From Diogma glabrata (taxonomy: Eukaryota > Arthropoda > Insecta > Diptera > Cylindrotomidae): a stretch of 64,000 bases of DNA. The position numbers and the translations under genes were made by a program. Location: assembly GCA_963693315.1 (NCBI GenBank), contig OY856188.1:189456897-189520896 (forward strand). Reading direction: 5' to 3'. The notes under the pieces were generated by a model that ran no database searches, was not told the DNA's origin, and saw only the letters and a list, made by a program, of their open reading frames with translations. How positions within the stretch are numbered: the stretch's first letter is position 1; every line of letters begins with the position of its first letter. Shown one piece after another: positions 33,415 to 44,769 of the stretch.

Positions 33415-34150
33415 TTTGCCGTTGGTAGCGTTACAGAATTTCTGGAAAATACCATCGAAGCTAGCTGCTTTTCCGTTTTATTTGGAACAGAAATGTATCT
33501 AGTTCTTCGCTACTAAAAGAGTTCGCATAATTCGATGGAGACGGGCAATTGCGCTTCATTTTTCTTAATTTACGTTAAATTAATCTCTTATGAAGGCGAT
33601 TAATAAAAGAACGAGACATGTTTACGATATGATTTGCAATGTCCTCTGGATTTATTTCATTGTTAGCACGAGTAATTGAGTTTGAGTCACCCAGCTTAAG
33701 TAGGAGGCTCCAAGCTTCCCTGCTTGAATGAAAAAAATCAATGTTGTTAAAAGCGTTAATCCGCTTTTGCTTCCTCGCGGCGTCCAGTGAGCAAATTAAG
33801 TCATATGCCACGTCTGCCTCACCACTACTAAGGTGCTCCTCATATAATATATCGCTCTCTCTACTCCAGCCAGGAATGCATTCTTCGCGGAAGCCTCTTG
33901 GGATGCGTTTCTTAGTAGTTATGATGGCTCCAACGAACCTATCGTAATTTTTAGGAATGGATTGAATCCAGCGAATCATTGCATCAAACTCCGACCTATA
34001 TTTAGCCCAGTCATCTTTGTTAAAATTCCATCTAGGTTGAGGAGTAGAGTTAACGAATGGAATTTAGATGCCTACCTCAAGAACTACTGGACGATGTTGA
34101 GAGCGTGGAAAACCTCGTAAGACATGTCCATAATTTCGTTATATAAATGA
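33415..34150 (-). mobile_element. Non-LTR retrotransposon fragment, endonuclease end to RT start
   Basis: On the minus strand about 34140-34080 reads YGHVLRGFPRSQHRPVVLEV, the C-terminal SxHRPV-type motif of an AP endonuclease. Then follow the endonuclease-RT linker at 33979-33575 (ending in NNIDFFHSSREAWSLLLKL) and the beginning of the RT (NCPSPSNYANSFSSEEL, then a frame change, then ASFDGIFQKFCNATNGK near 33430). At least one stop and one frameshift are present. Both ends are missing. It belongs to a Jockey/CR1-like clade judged by the linker. Confidence 0.75.
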
Positions 34151-34380
34151 GTTAGCATTTTTACACTACCACAGATGCGGCCACTTTTTTCTAATGAAAT
34201 ATATATAAAATGATTATTGTAATTTGATTGTAACACAATAATAAAATATTAAAAACTATTACTTCTTTACTATTTTTTACAATTTTAATTATTGGAAATG
34301 TTAATTAGATTAAACAATTATTTATCACAAAAACACATCTGATTCACTCGCTCGCCATTTGCAAAAAAGTTTATTTAAAG

Positions 34381-34890
34381 TTATTGAATTTGTTTGGTAA
34401 TCAATTCTCGCATTGTGGCCAAACTCATTGATTCCGAACCGAGAATATCTTCAAAAAACTTGTGGAATTCTAATTCGTAATATGTTTGTTTTGGAATATT
34501 GTGTCCTAAAAAATTTATTTTATATTTATTTTCTACTATATGGTTTCGTAATATATTTTTAACAGATGTTTTTTGCTTTTGCAATAAATTTTTGATGCCG
34601 GGTTTTATAACGTTTTTATTTGTTCCGGTATTGATTAACAATTTTACATTGCTACATGTCAAATACGGGAGAAACTTTAGTCTTTTGTGTCTGAATCCCG
34701 TTCTAATCGAAAATTTTTTAAATTTGGATCAATAAAATTTTCTTTATTTCCTGAATTTAGATTAATAAAATGTTCACTACTTTCTGAACCGAATCCTTCA
34801 ATCGCTTTTTTTTTATTTTTGGAATATATCTCATGATTATAAATCGACGTCCATAGGACAGGCTCGTCCAATAAGATCTTTTATGCTGGC
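34381..34890 (-). mobile_element. Ty3/gypsy-like gag C-terminus and protease fragment
   Basis: The frame at 34662-34381 contains VKLLINTGTNKNVIKPGI, the Asp/Asn-Thr-Gly active-site region of a Ty3/gypsy protease with Asn in place of the usual catalytic Asp. It is followed by YYELEFHKFFEDILGSESM, the linker that leads to the RT. Upstream, 34871-34677 reads ESSEHFINLNSGNKENFID, similar to gag C-terminal sequence. At least one frameshift lies between the two. RT, RNase H, integrase and LTRs are not visible, so this is a short relic. It abuts the Harbinger-like exons on the same strand. Confidence 0.7.
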
Positions 34891-34966
34891 GATCTAAAGT
34901 AAAAAACAACCGTATTAATATAAAATAAGTATTTATATTAAAATGAATGTGTAATTTATTGCCTAC

Positions 34967-35597
34967 CTCAAAAATTCGGCTAGTTTTTCCTTTTCAGTGG
35001 TGCATTTCGGAAAATGAATTATTTTGTCGCAAAATTATTTAAAAAATCCATGACAGTTATGATAATATCATCTGTTTTGGACTCGGAATATCCAAATAAC
35101 ATCGCCTGCCGGATGCTATTTTTATTTGCTGCAAACCTGTAAATTAAATTCAATTTTAATTTGATAAAACTGAAATAATTTCTACAAACTACTCAATAAG
35201 AATATCAACAACATATATTGATTTTTTTGGACGGGTTCGTGACCCCACTGGAGGCCTCACACGATGACAACCATATGAACTTTCTTCAAAAAGTTTTGTT
35301 AACTTTACGTAAGCTTCCTTTTGTAAGCGGAAATGTCGTCTAAACTTAAGTTTAAAAATAAATAGTTATTAAACATTTTTTAACATTCGACATACTTATA
35401 AAATCGAATACATACTTCGATATTTGAAAATTTCAAACAACATTCTTGACAACATTACTAATTTTAATCCATTTCTTTCTTCCGGTAATATTCTGCAATA
35501 AAAAATTTGCTACTGCGTAGTCATTGTCTGAGGAAGAACTTGAGGATGTCGATTCCAAAAATGCTGATGCTGCTGCTACGGCCATTTTTTTCTCCAT
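34967..35597 (-). pseudogene. PIF/Harbinger (HARBI1-like) transposase N-terminal relic
   Basis: Three minus-strand exons with plausible splice sites. Exon 35597-35416 starts MEKKMAVAAASAFLESTSSS. Exon 35344-35193 reads FRRHFRLQKEAYVKLTKLFE. Exon 35136-34967 reads FAANKNSIRQAMLFGYSES and, after a one-base frame change, IIHFPKCTTEKEKLAEF. The motif order (F..HFR......L, then a helix-turn-helix like 'R..A..FG.S' and a '.FP...E' segment) matches the N-terminal region of PIF/Harbinger transposases. The DDE nuclease core is not present; the reading runs into the gypsy relic. Exon 1 has an in-frame stop near its end and the first splice junction is out of phase. Confidence 0.55.
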
Positions 35598-35619
35598 ATT
35601 TTTTTATTCATCCATTTTA

Positions 35620-36208
35620 ATATTTTTTCTTTAAATTATATTATAACGTTATCGGGATAACGTTATGCCAAGATATATGTAACAATTCAAAAAACCTGTA
35701 TGGCCTCCACCAAGAAAAAATCTCTTATCTAAGTTATTTAGTCGGTCATAGGGACCCAAAAATTCAAACTTTATATAATTCTATGATAGAAAAGGCATGT
35801 ATTTAAAAGATATTAGTAATAGAAAACTTAGCTGATAATTCAATGGTAGAACGATGTCTTGATTCACTTTGTTTCTTCTAAGGCGACTTTTCGTCCTGGT
35901 TTGTCGCACTCCCAAAGATACCCAATATGTATCCAATTTAACTAGGTATCCAAATGTATATGTTAGTGTGTAATTCCTTCCCAACTTTGACCATGTATAA
36001 TTCTGCCTGGTGTTATTTCACTTGCATTAAATTTTGTTAAACAGATGAGGAGTGGTACCATCACCGTCTCATTGTAACTAGAAAGAGAGTGTACTATATG
36101 GTGTCATCAACCCTTCACCCACCCAATTTCATCACTTTCATCAAAACTCATGGATTAAAACGAAAAATATTTCAAAGATAGAATTAAGTCACATGTATCT
36201 TTTTATTT
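35620..36208. other. AT-rich spacer, no gene seen
   Basis: A 67-codon minus frame (35781-35984) has no motif. Nothing else is visible. Confidence 0.35.
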
Positions 36209-36210
36209 TA

Positions 36211-37038
36211 TAGTCCAGTAACTTTGTCACCTGAGAGTATGGGGTAGTATGCGTCAATCCGGTAGTTCTGATTTTTTGCAGACTTGTTTATGATGTTGAC
36301 CTTATGAATAATCCAAGCTTGTGACCTCGTCCGCCGAACGCAACTTCGTCAAAAATCTAAAAAATCGTTTTTTTTTTTTTTTAAATTTTGGCGATTTTAA
36401 CCCTAAAGGACTAGTTTTTTCTTTAACCTTTCTTAGGACGTTTTTAAAGTAAACTGAATCTGATACAAAATGATACTAGAACTGTCTCTGTAGACCCAAT
36501 AGTTTCCGAGATTAAGCAGTTCAAAGTTTATCACTTTTTTCGAACTTCGCAATTGTTAGCAATATACCTTTGTAGAGTTTCCTACATCCCTGTCCTAATA
36601 ATTGTATTAATAAATATATAGTGTGGTGGCCGATGAGAAAAGAAGATTATGTAACTGTACCTGATCGTTTTTGTGGTTGCAATAGCAGATATCCCAGAAG
36701 GTGACGATCTCGCCGATGTCGAAATGGACGATGACTTGTGGGCACAAGATGTCGACGTCTACAGAGACAGTTCTCCTATCATATTGTAGCAAATTTAGTC
36801 TACTTTAAAAACGTCCTAAGAAAGGTTAAAGAAAAAACTAGTCCTTTAGGGCTATAATCGCCAAAATTTAAAAAAATAACGATTTTTTCGCGTTTTTTCG
36901 ATTTTTAACGAAGTTGCGTTCGGCGCTCGAGGTCACAAACTTGGATTATTCATTAGGCCAACATCATAAACAAGTCTGCAAAAAATCAGAACTACCGGAT
37001 TTGACGTATACTGCTATATGTATAAAGTTACTGGACTA
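36211..37038. mobile_element. TIR element with ~230-bp inverted arms and unique core
   Basis: The ends TAGTCCAGTAACTTT and its inverse begin inverted arms of about 230 bases (36211-36438 and 36800-37038). Shared blocks include 'aaggttaaagaaaaaactag' and 'ttgcgttcggcg', in opposite orientations. The flanks are TTA on both sides (36208-36210, 37039-37041), fitting PIF/Harbinger. If the first TA is counted as target, a TA duplication (mariner-like) also fits. The ~360-bp core is not inverted and is less AT-rich than the arms. Confidence 0.8.
36655..36789 (+). other. Short acidic reading frame inside the TIR element core
   Basis: 44 codons without a start ATG, ending in TAG. It contains ADIPEGDDLADVEMDDDLW followed by AQDVDVYRDSSPII. 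A possible splice acceptor (tttttgtggttgcaatagcag) precedes the acidic part, so it could be a captured terminal exon or the last exon of a deleted transposase. It is short and could be chance. Confidence 0.3.
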
Positions 37039-37041
37039 TTA

Positions 37042-38825
37042 CATTAATTCGTTATTTTTTTTATACACTTGCACCTTGTTTTAACTTCATTAGATTTACA
37101 TTAGTTACAGTACAATTACAACACTTTTATTTTAGTTTCAATAAAGAATATACATGCGCCACCACATGTATTCATTTAATTTTAAATTCTTCCTTAAAAT
37201 TTTTAATCTCACTCCGCTTTGGATTTTATTTAACACAAACAAAAATTGTTTTTACTTTTTACTAACTATCAATCGCGGGAGCTGATCTTGCAAATTCGTC
37301 AATTTAGAACAAAACAATCTGGCTGAATTTACCCGACAAGTCCCGGACTAACTAACGGTTGGGTTTTTTTTGTTTAATTTTTATAACATATTGAACTCGG
37401 CATATTGATTTTAATTCTTTTTTTTTTAATTACTTATCAACTAACCATCGGTTTTTTTTGCTCCAGTAAAACTCACCAAAGAATCACTAACCGAACTATA
37501 GAATCTTTAACTTTCGTCTTCTTTTGGCATTAATATCCATATCGAACTGCGATTTCTTTTTTTTTTAAACAAAACCTTTTTCTTTGGCTTAAAACTCCAA
37601 AACGAAATTGAGTTTATTCGAAAATGAAACATGAACTGAACTAGCATTAAGAAAAATGCATTCTATAAATATTCTAAACGAAGGTGTGGAAGCGAGATGA
37701 TTGTCGTAAACATTCGTATATTTCTCTCTATTATTTTCATTTTCTGTTTTCATCAAAAAAACATACAAAGTCACAATAATTGGCATTTTAGTTTTACATT
37801 GCATGGAAAAAAAATCATTTTATTTATTTCCTAATTGTGAAGTTATACAAAAAGAGATGTCCATTAATTCTCGGTTTTGTTCAGGGTTGTGCCGTAGACA
37901 AAATAGATTACTTTACATGTATAGATTACGCATAGATTACGTGTAAATTACGCGAGATATTTTCGTGTAATCTATAATGTAAACTATAATGTAATCTATT
38001 TAATTGATATGTGAGTTCTAAAATTTTTTAGCAATAAATTAACTTTTTTCAAGATCGCAAGATCTTGTTTTTGACAATATTATTGATCATGTCTTTTAAG
38101 AAAAAATTTTCAGTAGGGATAATACAATATTTCCACATATTTCTTATGTTTGTTTTCTTTTTTTAACAGAATCAATATAAAGGAAATTGATAATTTTATA
38201 GTGACCAATGAAATATCGTGTTGTAGCAGGATCGATTAATAGGCTCTTTATATTGTTGTTAAATGTATGGACAATGAACAATGTGATGCATTGTCGATAA
38301 TATTGTGTTTGTGGTTATACGTATTTGCAGATGTTGATATTAAAAATACGATGTAGTCATATTATGAGGGAGAAAAATAAAACAGTTTGGCGATCGGATG
38401 AAAATATATGTTTGACTGTTGGTTGGTCGTGACCAGTCCACTAGTACAGAACCTGAACTCGTTCTGGAGTGGGGAGTAGATTCTCTCATAAACACTACTG
38501 GTTAGATAACACCTTGAATTGTGTCATAACAATATAAAACAAGCAAATAAGCTACAGCACAAAAATATATAAACACTTGATTGAATATGGCTTTAAAAAA
38601 AAATATTTTTTAATTATACCTACGTTGAAAAAAAGTATTAATATCCATAAAAAAAAATTATTAAATCTACGAATTTTATTAATGAGCTCGAGCTAATAAA
38701 CGCATTTATTATTTTTTACGAATAGGAGTTTATGAAGTATGAAACAAAGTTATCAATTGATAAACTAAAGTATCATTTAAGAAAATATTTATCTGTGATA
38801 TAAATTCGTTTAATATGTTATTTTT
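37042..38825. other. AT-rich spacer, no gene supported
   Basis: Contains repeated 'gtagattac' variants at about 37895-37990 ('atagattacgcatagattac') but no ORF of note. Confidence 0.35.
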
Positions 38826-38829
38826 TTTA

Positions 38830-40435
38830 TTTTATTTATTTACAAAAGAAATCCATAAATATGATTTCACATAATATACAAAAAAAACAGAAATGATTAC
38901 AAATCAAAGATGATTAAACTATACAAATAATAATAGTAATCATTAAATTATAAAAAAAAAAATTAAAAGAACAAAGAATTAATAAATAACATTAATAAAA
39001 TTAATAAATAGTTGTACCTAAGCTTTGCTTAGCCGTCTAAAATAAAAATAAAAAAAAAAATACATTTCCTATGTATAAATTTTAAAATAAAAATACAAAA
39101 GTATAAAATTAATATACAAATAAATTATAAATTACTTATAAAATTGACTTAAAATATAATCTAAAAAGGTATTCAGAACGAAATTGTCAAGGGTTGTTTA
39201 ATTGCAGGTAGTGTTTTTTAATAATGTTTTTTAAATTTGATTTATTTATATCGAAGTCAAACAGATCGGAAATTTCATTAAAAGTGGATGCCATGGCATT
39301 AATTGGTTCATGCATACCATAGTTAGTTCTGTGAAATTGAATATTTAAGAAATCATGCTTACGTAAGGTTTTAGCCGGGACATTGAATGATATATTCTCA
39401 AGAATGTAAGGAGAACTCATATTTCCGTTTATGATGTTTGCTAAAAAGCAGGATGATAGAAGTTTTCTTCTATCATCGAGATTAAGAATGTTGAATGTGT
39501 GGCATCTTTCCAAATAGGATGGAAGTAGTGCGAGGTTTTCATGATATGGGATACTGGGATCATATCTTCCTCCATTCTTGTAGTGAAGAAAGACTAGAAA
39601 CTTTTTTTGAACTTTTTCTAATCTTTTTAATATGCACTTCATAGTAAGGATTCCACACTTGAATAGCATACTCTATTTGAGAACGAACATAAGCAAAATA
39701 CAATGTTATTATACAATCAATATCTTTTATGTCTTTGGTCCAACGTTTAAGAAATCCTAGCATTTGATTAGCTTTGGCTATGGTGATATCCATGTGCTTA
39801 TTGAAAGTTAGGTTTTGAGTAAAGGTTATACCAGATCTCTAACTTCACAAATTTTGGCTAGTTGGATATTATTGATATCGTAGCTGAAAATAATAGGATT
39901 ACACTTTCTATAATGACTTATGACTTTGCATTTATCAATAGTTCAGATCCAACTTCATTTTGTTACACCAGTCACTAATATGACTAATATCTTCTTGAAG
40001 CAGAATACAGTCTTCAATCGTGTTAATAACTTTAAAAATTTTCATATCATCAGCGTAAATAAGTACCTGAGACTTACCTATTATTTTGGCTATTCCGTCA
40101 ATTAAACAAATAAAAAACCAAGGTCCAAGATGTGAACCTTGAGGAACCCCAGATGTTACCTTGATGTTATCCGAGTATTTGCCATTAATACATACGTACT
40201 GGCTCCGATTAGATAGGTATGATTTTATCCACAGCACAAAGCGTTTCGAAAATCCGAATTCATATAGAGCGTCTAATGTTTTTAGGTGACTACAAGAGTC
40301 AAAGGCTTTTTTAAAATCCGTATGAATTGTATCTACTTGTTTATGCTGCTCAATTGCTTTTATGGTAAAACTTGTAAACTCCACCAAATTAGTTGTCGTT
40401 GATCTGCCAGGTAGAAAACCGTGCTGATTTATGGA
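38830..40435 (-). mobile_element. 5'-truncated non-LTR retrotransposon (RT domain to 3' end)
   Basis: From 40432 downwards the minus strand reads SINQHGFLPGRSTTTNLVEF, DFKKAFDSCSHLKTLDALYE, VTSGVPQGSHLGPWFFICL and LIYADDMKIFKV. These are RT blocks with an intact YADD. The thumb region follows at 39793-39560 (ANQMLGFLKRWTKDI, YVRSQIEYAIQVWNP) and the last segment at 39669-39187 ends IIKKHYLQLNNP. Frame changes near 39935, 39800 and 39600 break the ORF. About 350 bases of A/T-rich 3' UTR follow. The endonuclease and ORF1 are missing. Clade is CR1/Jockey-like by RT motifs. Confidence 0.88.
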
Positions 40436-40439
40436 ATAA

Positions 40440-41300
<861 letters not shown>

Positions 41301-41500
41301 NNNNNNNNNNNNNNNNNNNNNNNNNNNNNNNNNNNNNNNNNNNNNNNNNNNNNNNNNNNNNNNNNNNNNNNNNNNNNNNNNNNNNNNNNNNNNNNNNNNN
41401 NNNNNNNNNNNNNNNNNNNNNNNNNNNNNNNNNNNNNNNNNNNNNNNNNNNNNNNNNNNNNNNNNNNNNNNNNNNNNNNNNNNNNNNNNNNNNNNNNNNN
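41301..41500. other. Assembly gap of exactly 200 N
   Basis: Exactly 200 undetermined bases. The round length suggests a scaffolding placeholder, so the true distance is unknown. Confidence 0.99.
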
Positions 41501-41641
41501 TTGATCAAACGCGATGCGTAGTCCTTATCCTAGTCAGCAGCGGTATTATTACTCTGTAGAACTTAGAGTAAATCCTCCATTCAGAGTATTTCCCTTAAAT
41601 ATGTAGAGTATTTCCAGCAGCAGTATCGTCAATTACGATAA

Positions 41642-43481
41642 CCCGACTAGAAATTAGATCAGTATAGGGTCCGATCCGGATCAGGATTGCCTGAAGACTG
41701 ATCAGGGATGAATCAGGCCTCCTGATCCGGACATGATTAAAAATCGTCACACCATATATGATCCGTAGTGGATCCGTTTAAATGATCCATGCCGGATCCA
41801 TTTCAAAGATCCATTCCGGATCCATTTCAAAGATCCATTCCGGACCCATTTCAAAGATCTATTCCGGATCCATCTTAAAGATCCATGCCGGATCCATTCA
41901 ACAGTTTCATGTCCGGTCTGGTCAAGAGATCCATACCAGATCCGTTCAAAGGTTTAGAATTAATTTTGTTCTTAAATATTAATTTGACATTAAATAAATG
42001 AAAAAAATACTACCATTTTTCCTTAATTTTATTCATAAATTTCGTTTTCGTTTCTGTGAATTCTCTCTCATCCATAATTGGAAACAATCTTAATTGTTGT
42101 GAAACAATGTTTTTACTTCACGACACACAGCAAATTAACTATTATTTCACTGAGAACCACGCTATACTTTTGTGATCTGAGTTCAAAAGTTTCGATTAAA
42201 CTGTTACTGTTGGGAAATGCGTTACTAAATAATCTGTAATATCTATATTTATATTAATGAAACTCACTTTTATTTAAAACGAACTCGTATAAGGTGGTGT
42301 TCTTATGATGTTCTCTGTAGGAAAATCTACAATAGACTAACTAAAAATTATCTGAAAGTACTTTTTCTAACTAACTATATAACTGAAAACATGAAGTGGG
42401 GGTCATAGATGCGTATCAAGATTTTTAAGTATTTATTATCTATCCTTAACGCACATTTTTTATAGCTTTTGGGATTTTGCCTGGGATATCTTTATTGTCT
42501 TTTCTTCAGCTATTTTATCAAGTCCAAACATCTTTAGACCAGTGATGGGCGAACTTTTCAAGTACGAATCCAAAACAATCTACGGTAATAAAATTTTTAC
42601 ATAGGGTCTTATGCAGGTATGGATCCAAGTTTGGATTCGAAAACTAACTTCACCCATACCTGCTTTAGATCACTTGTCATATTTCAAATAGAATAATTTT
42701 TGAGCAACATAATAAATATTTCACCAATTACTGCTAACAAAAAACATCTGGAAATTCGAGAGCAAAGAGGAGATGCAAGATAAAAATTTAAATTATATGC
42801 TTTAAGGTTAATAAGCAAGATCCCTCACAACTGTAAGTTTGACAATGCTGTTTTCGATTCTACAATAAATTTGTACTTATAAGTACATAATTTTAAACAA
42901 TTAAATAGATTCAGTCTACAGTTAATTATTACAGTTAAGTATATTATAATTAACTTTTAAAAAAGTTATTAAAAATTCGTGAAGAATGAGAAAATTTTTT
43001 GCACAAAAAAATTTTAAGTTAAGTAAATGTACTATTATGACGTCGATAATATAATCAAAATAATAATTCAGTTATACCATTAATAACGAATTTATTGTTT
43101 AATGAGCAATATTATATACAGAATGGATCAGATAAAAAACTAAATTTTGTATTATTATCCAGTTCAGGACATCGGATAAGATGAGTTTTTTCGATCAGAA
43201 ACTGATCGTATGACTGGATCAACGGATAAAGTACTGCACGCTGATCAGTAACTGATCAGATAGCCGGATCAACGGATAAAGTACTGCACGCTGATCAGTA
43301 ACTGATCAGATAGCCGAATCAAGGGAAACGGTACTGTACGCTGATCAGGAACTGATCAGATGGCCGGATCAAGGGAAACGGTACTGTACGCTGATCAGGA
43401 ACTGATCAGATGGCAGTATTACGGAAAATCTGATCCGGATCTGATCATAATCCGGATTCCCTGAACTAATTTCCAGTCGGG
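41642..43481. mobile_element. GATC-rich TIR element, copy 2
   Basis: The termini are CCCGACTAGAAATTAGATCAG and the inverse of CCCGACTGGAAATTAGTTCAG, as in copy 1 (11323-12773). The flanks show a 2-base repeat (AA on each side). The left 24-bp array lies at 41782-41905 and the right ~50-bp array of four units at about 43195-43415. The outer parts are nearly identical to copy 1, but the middle (about 42030-43070) is different and AT-rich. In copy 1 that region is replaced by a nested element. No coding sequence was found; the 66-codon frame at 41782 is just the translated tandem repeat. Confidence 0.8.
42540..42662. mobile_element. 123-bp hAT-type MITE
   Basis: Inverted ends CAGTGATGGGCGAA and CAGGTATGGGTGAA continue inward to a shared 'cgaatcc'. 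Target duplication is CTTTAGAC / CTTTAGAT (42532-42539 and 42663-42670), 7 of 8 matching. It is nested inside the AT-rich middle of the GATC-rich element. Confidence 0.8.
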
Positions 43482-43934
43482 AACGTTACAATGCTTCAAA
43501 TTTATCAACTGATAACGTTAACGATTTCACCAACAGAATATATATATGTATTTTCCCCAATGTGTTGACGCCCGTAACAATAAAGCAACTGTAATTATGG
43601 AACGAACTGTAACGGTGCTTTGCGCCGTTACGCCAGGATATTAACAATAATAAAAAAAAAACCAGTGTGGCTGAAGCCAAGAAAAAATCTCTAGATATTT
43701 ATACTTACAAGACCATGGTCATGTAACAATTCAAAAATTCAAAAAAAAATTAATAATAAATTCAATAATGAAAGAAAAACTTATCTTTAATATAAGTTGA
43801 TTGTTGTGTGGTGTATCAGGATGCAGGTATCAGGTAGGTAAATCCAATCAATAATAGATTGCAAACTCACTTGGAGCAGCCATATAGCAAATTTAAAGAA
43901 TAATATCAATGTTATTTGTTTTGTATTAAGTAAA

Positions 43935-44610
43935 ATGACAAGTTTTTTTCCTCAAAAAATTATGTATATGATACTGAATGCTCATGTCATCAACAAATTG
44001 CGATATCTTGCAATAATCTGGGGTACAGCATCTATAAAATTAATAAATGAATTGCAAATTCTATTAAACAGAGCAATAAAAATTATCAAAAAAACTCCCA
44101 TGTTAACATCAACCATTTATTTGTATTCCTCGAACTTAGTACCAGTTTCAAAACTAATAAAATATGAAACTATTTTATTTATATATAAATTAAAGAACAA
44201 TCTCATTAAGCATAAGTTCTCTCTCAATAATGGGGCCTATTCAGTAAAATCTTCTATCGAAAATTTCTGCTGTTCTTTTATTTTTTGTATGAAATTTTAT
44301 TTTCCCGTTATAAAATTTCATACAAAAAATAAAAGAATAACATAAACTTTCGATAAAAGATTTTACTGAATAGGCTCCAATGTTAGCAATAGACATAGCT
44401 AACACACAAGAAATATCAATGATATTAGTATTGACTTTCGCAGAACTGTAGCTGGTCAGAAATCGGTTATTTATATTGACTTGGAATATTTTAACAATTT
44501 ACCTAATGAAATGAAGCAGGAACGCACGATTCATATTTTTAAAGAAAATTTGAAATGTATTTTATTTAATGAATTTAAAGCTGAATATTTAAATTTAGCA
44601 TAAAACATTA
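43935..44610 (+). mobile_element. Non-LTR retrotransposon RT C-terminal fragment
   Basis: The frame from 43935 reads VINKLRYLAIIWGTASIKLI then LLNRAIKIIKKTPM and KLIKYETILFIYKLKNNLI, the thumb and C-terminal region of a non-LTR RT. After an inserted MITE (44232-44378) the same protein continues at about 44424: ISIDFRRTVAGQKSVIYID, FNNLPNEMKQERTIHIFKE, ending near 44600. Both the catalytic RT core and the 5' half are absent. The family looks different from the copies at 4.5 and 57-59 kb. Confidence 0.75.
44232..44378. mobile_element. 147-bp palindromic MITE nested in the non-LTR fragment
   Basis: The ends GGGGCCTATTCAGTAAAATC and GGAGCCTATTCAGTAAAATC are inverted. The centre is also palindromic ('tttgtatgaaattttat' and its inverse). 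A 3-bp AAT flanks both sides (44229-44231, 44379-44381). The surrounding RT reading resumes after it. Confidence 0.8.
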
Positions 44611-44769
44611 TCTTAGTATTATATAATCTTCTTACTTTTTTCAATTTGATTTCTGAACAAAAAAAAACAAATTTTTAAATAATGATTTTAAATAACATAA
44701 ACTTAACTGTTAATTGGTTCTTAGACAAGTTTTTTGAACTTTTTAGAACCCGCTAGATTAAAATACTTT

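Noticed and set aside
36607..36792. Minus-strand 61-codon frame in the core of the TIR element
   Set aside because: Antisense to the acidic frame, with no recognisable motif; I could not choose it over the plus-strand reading.
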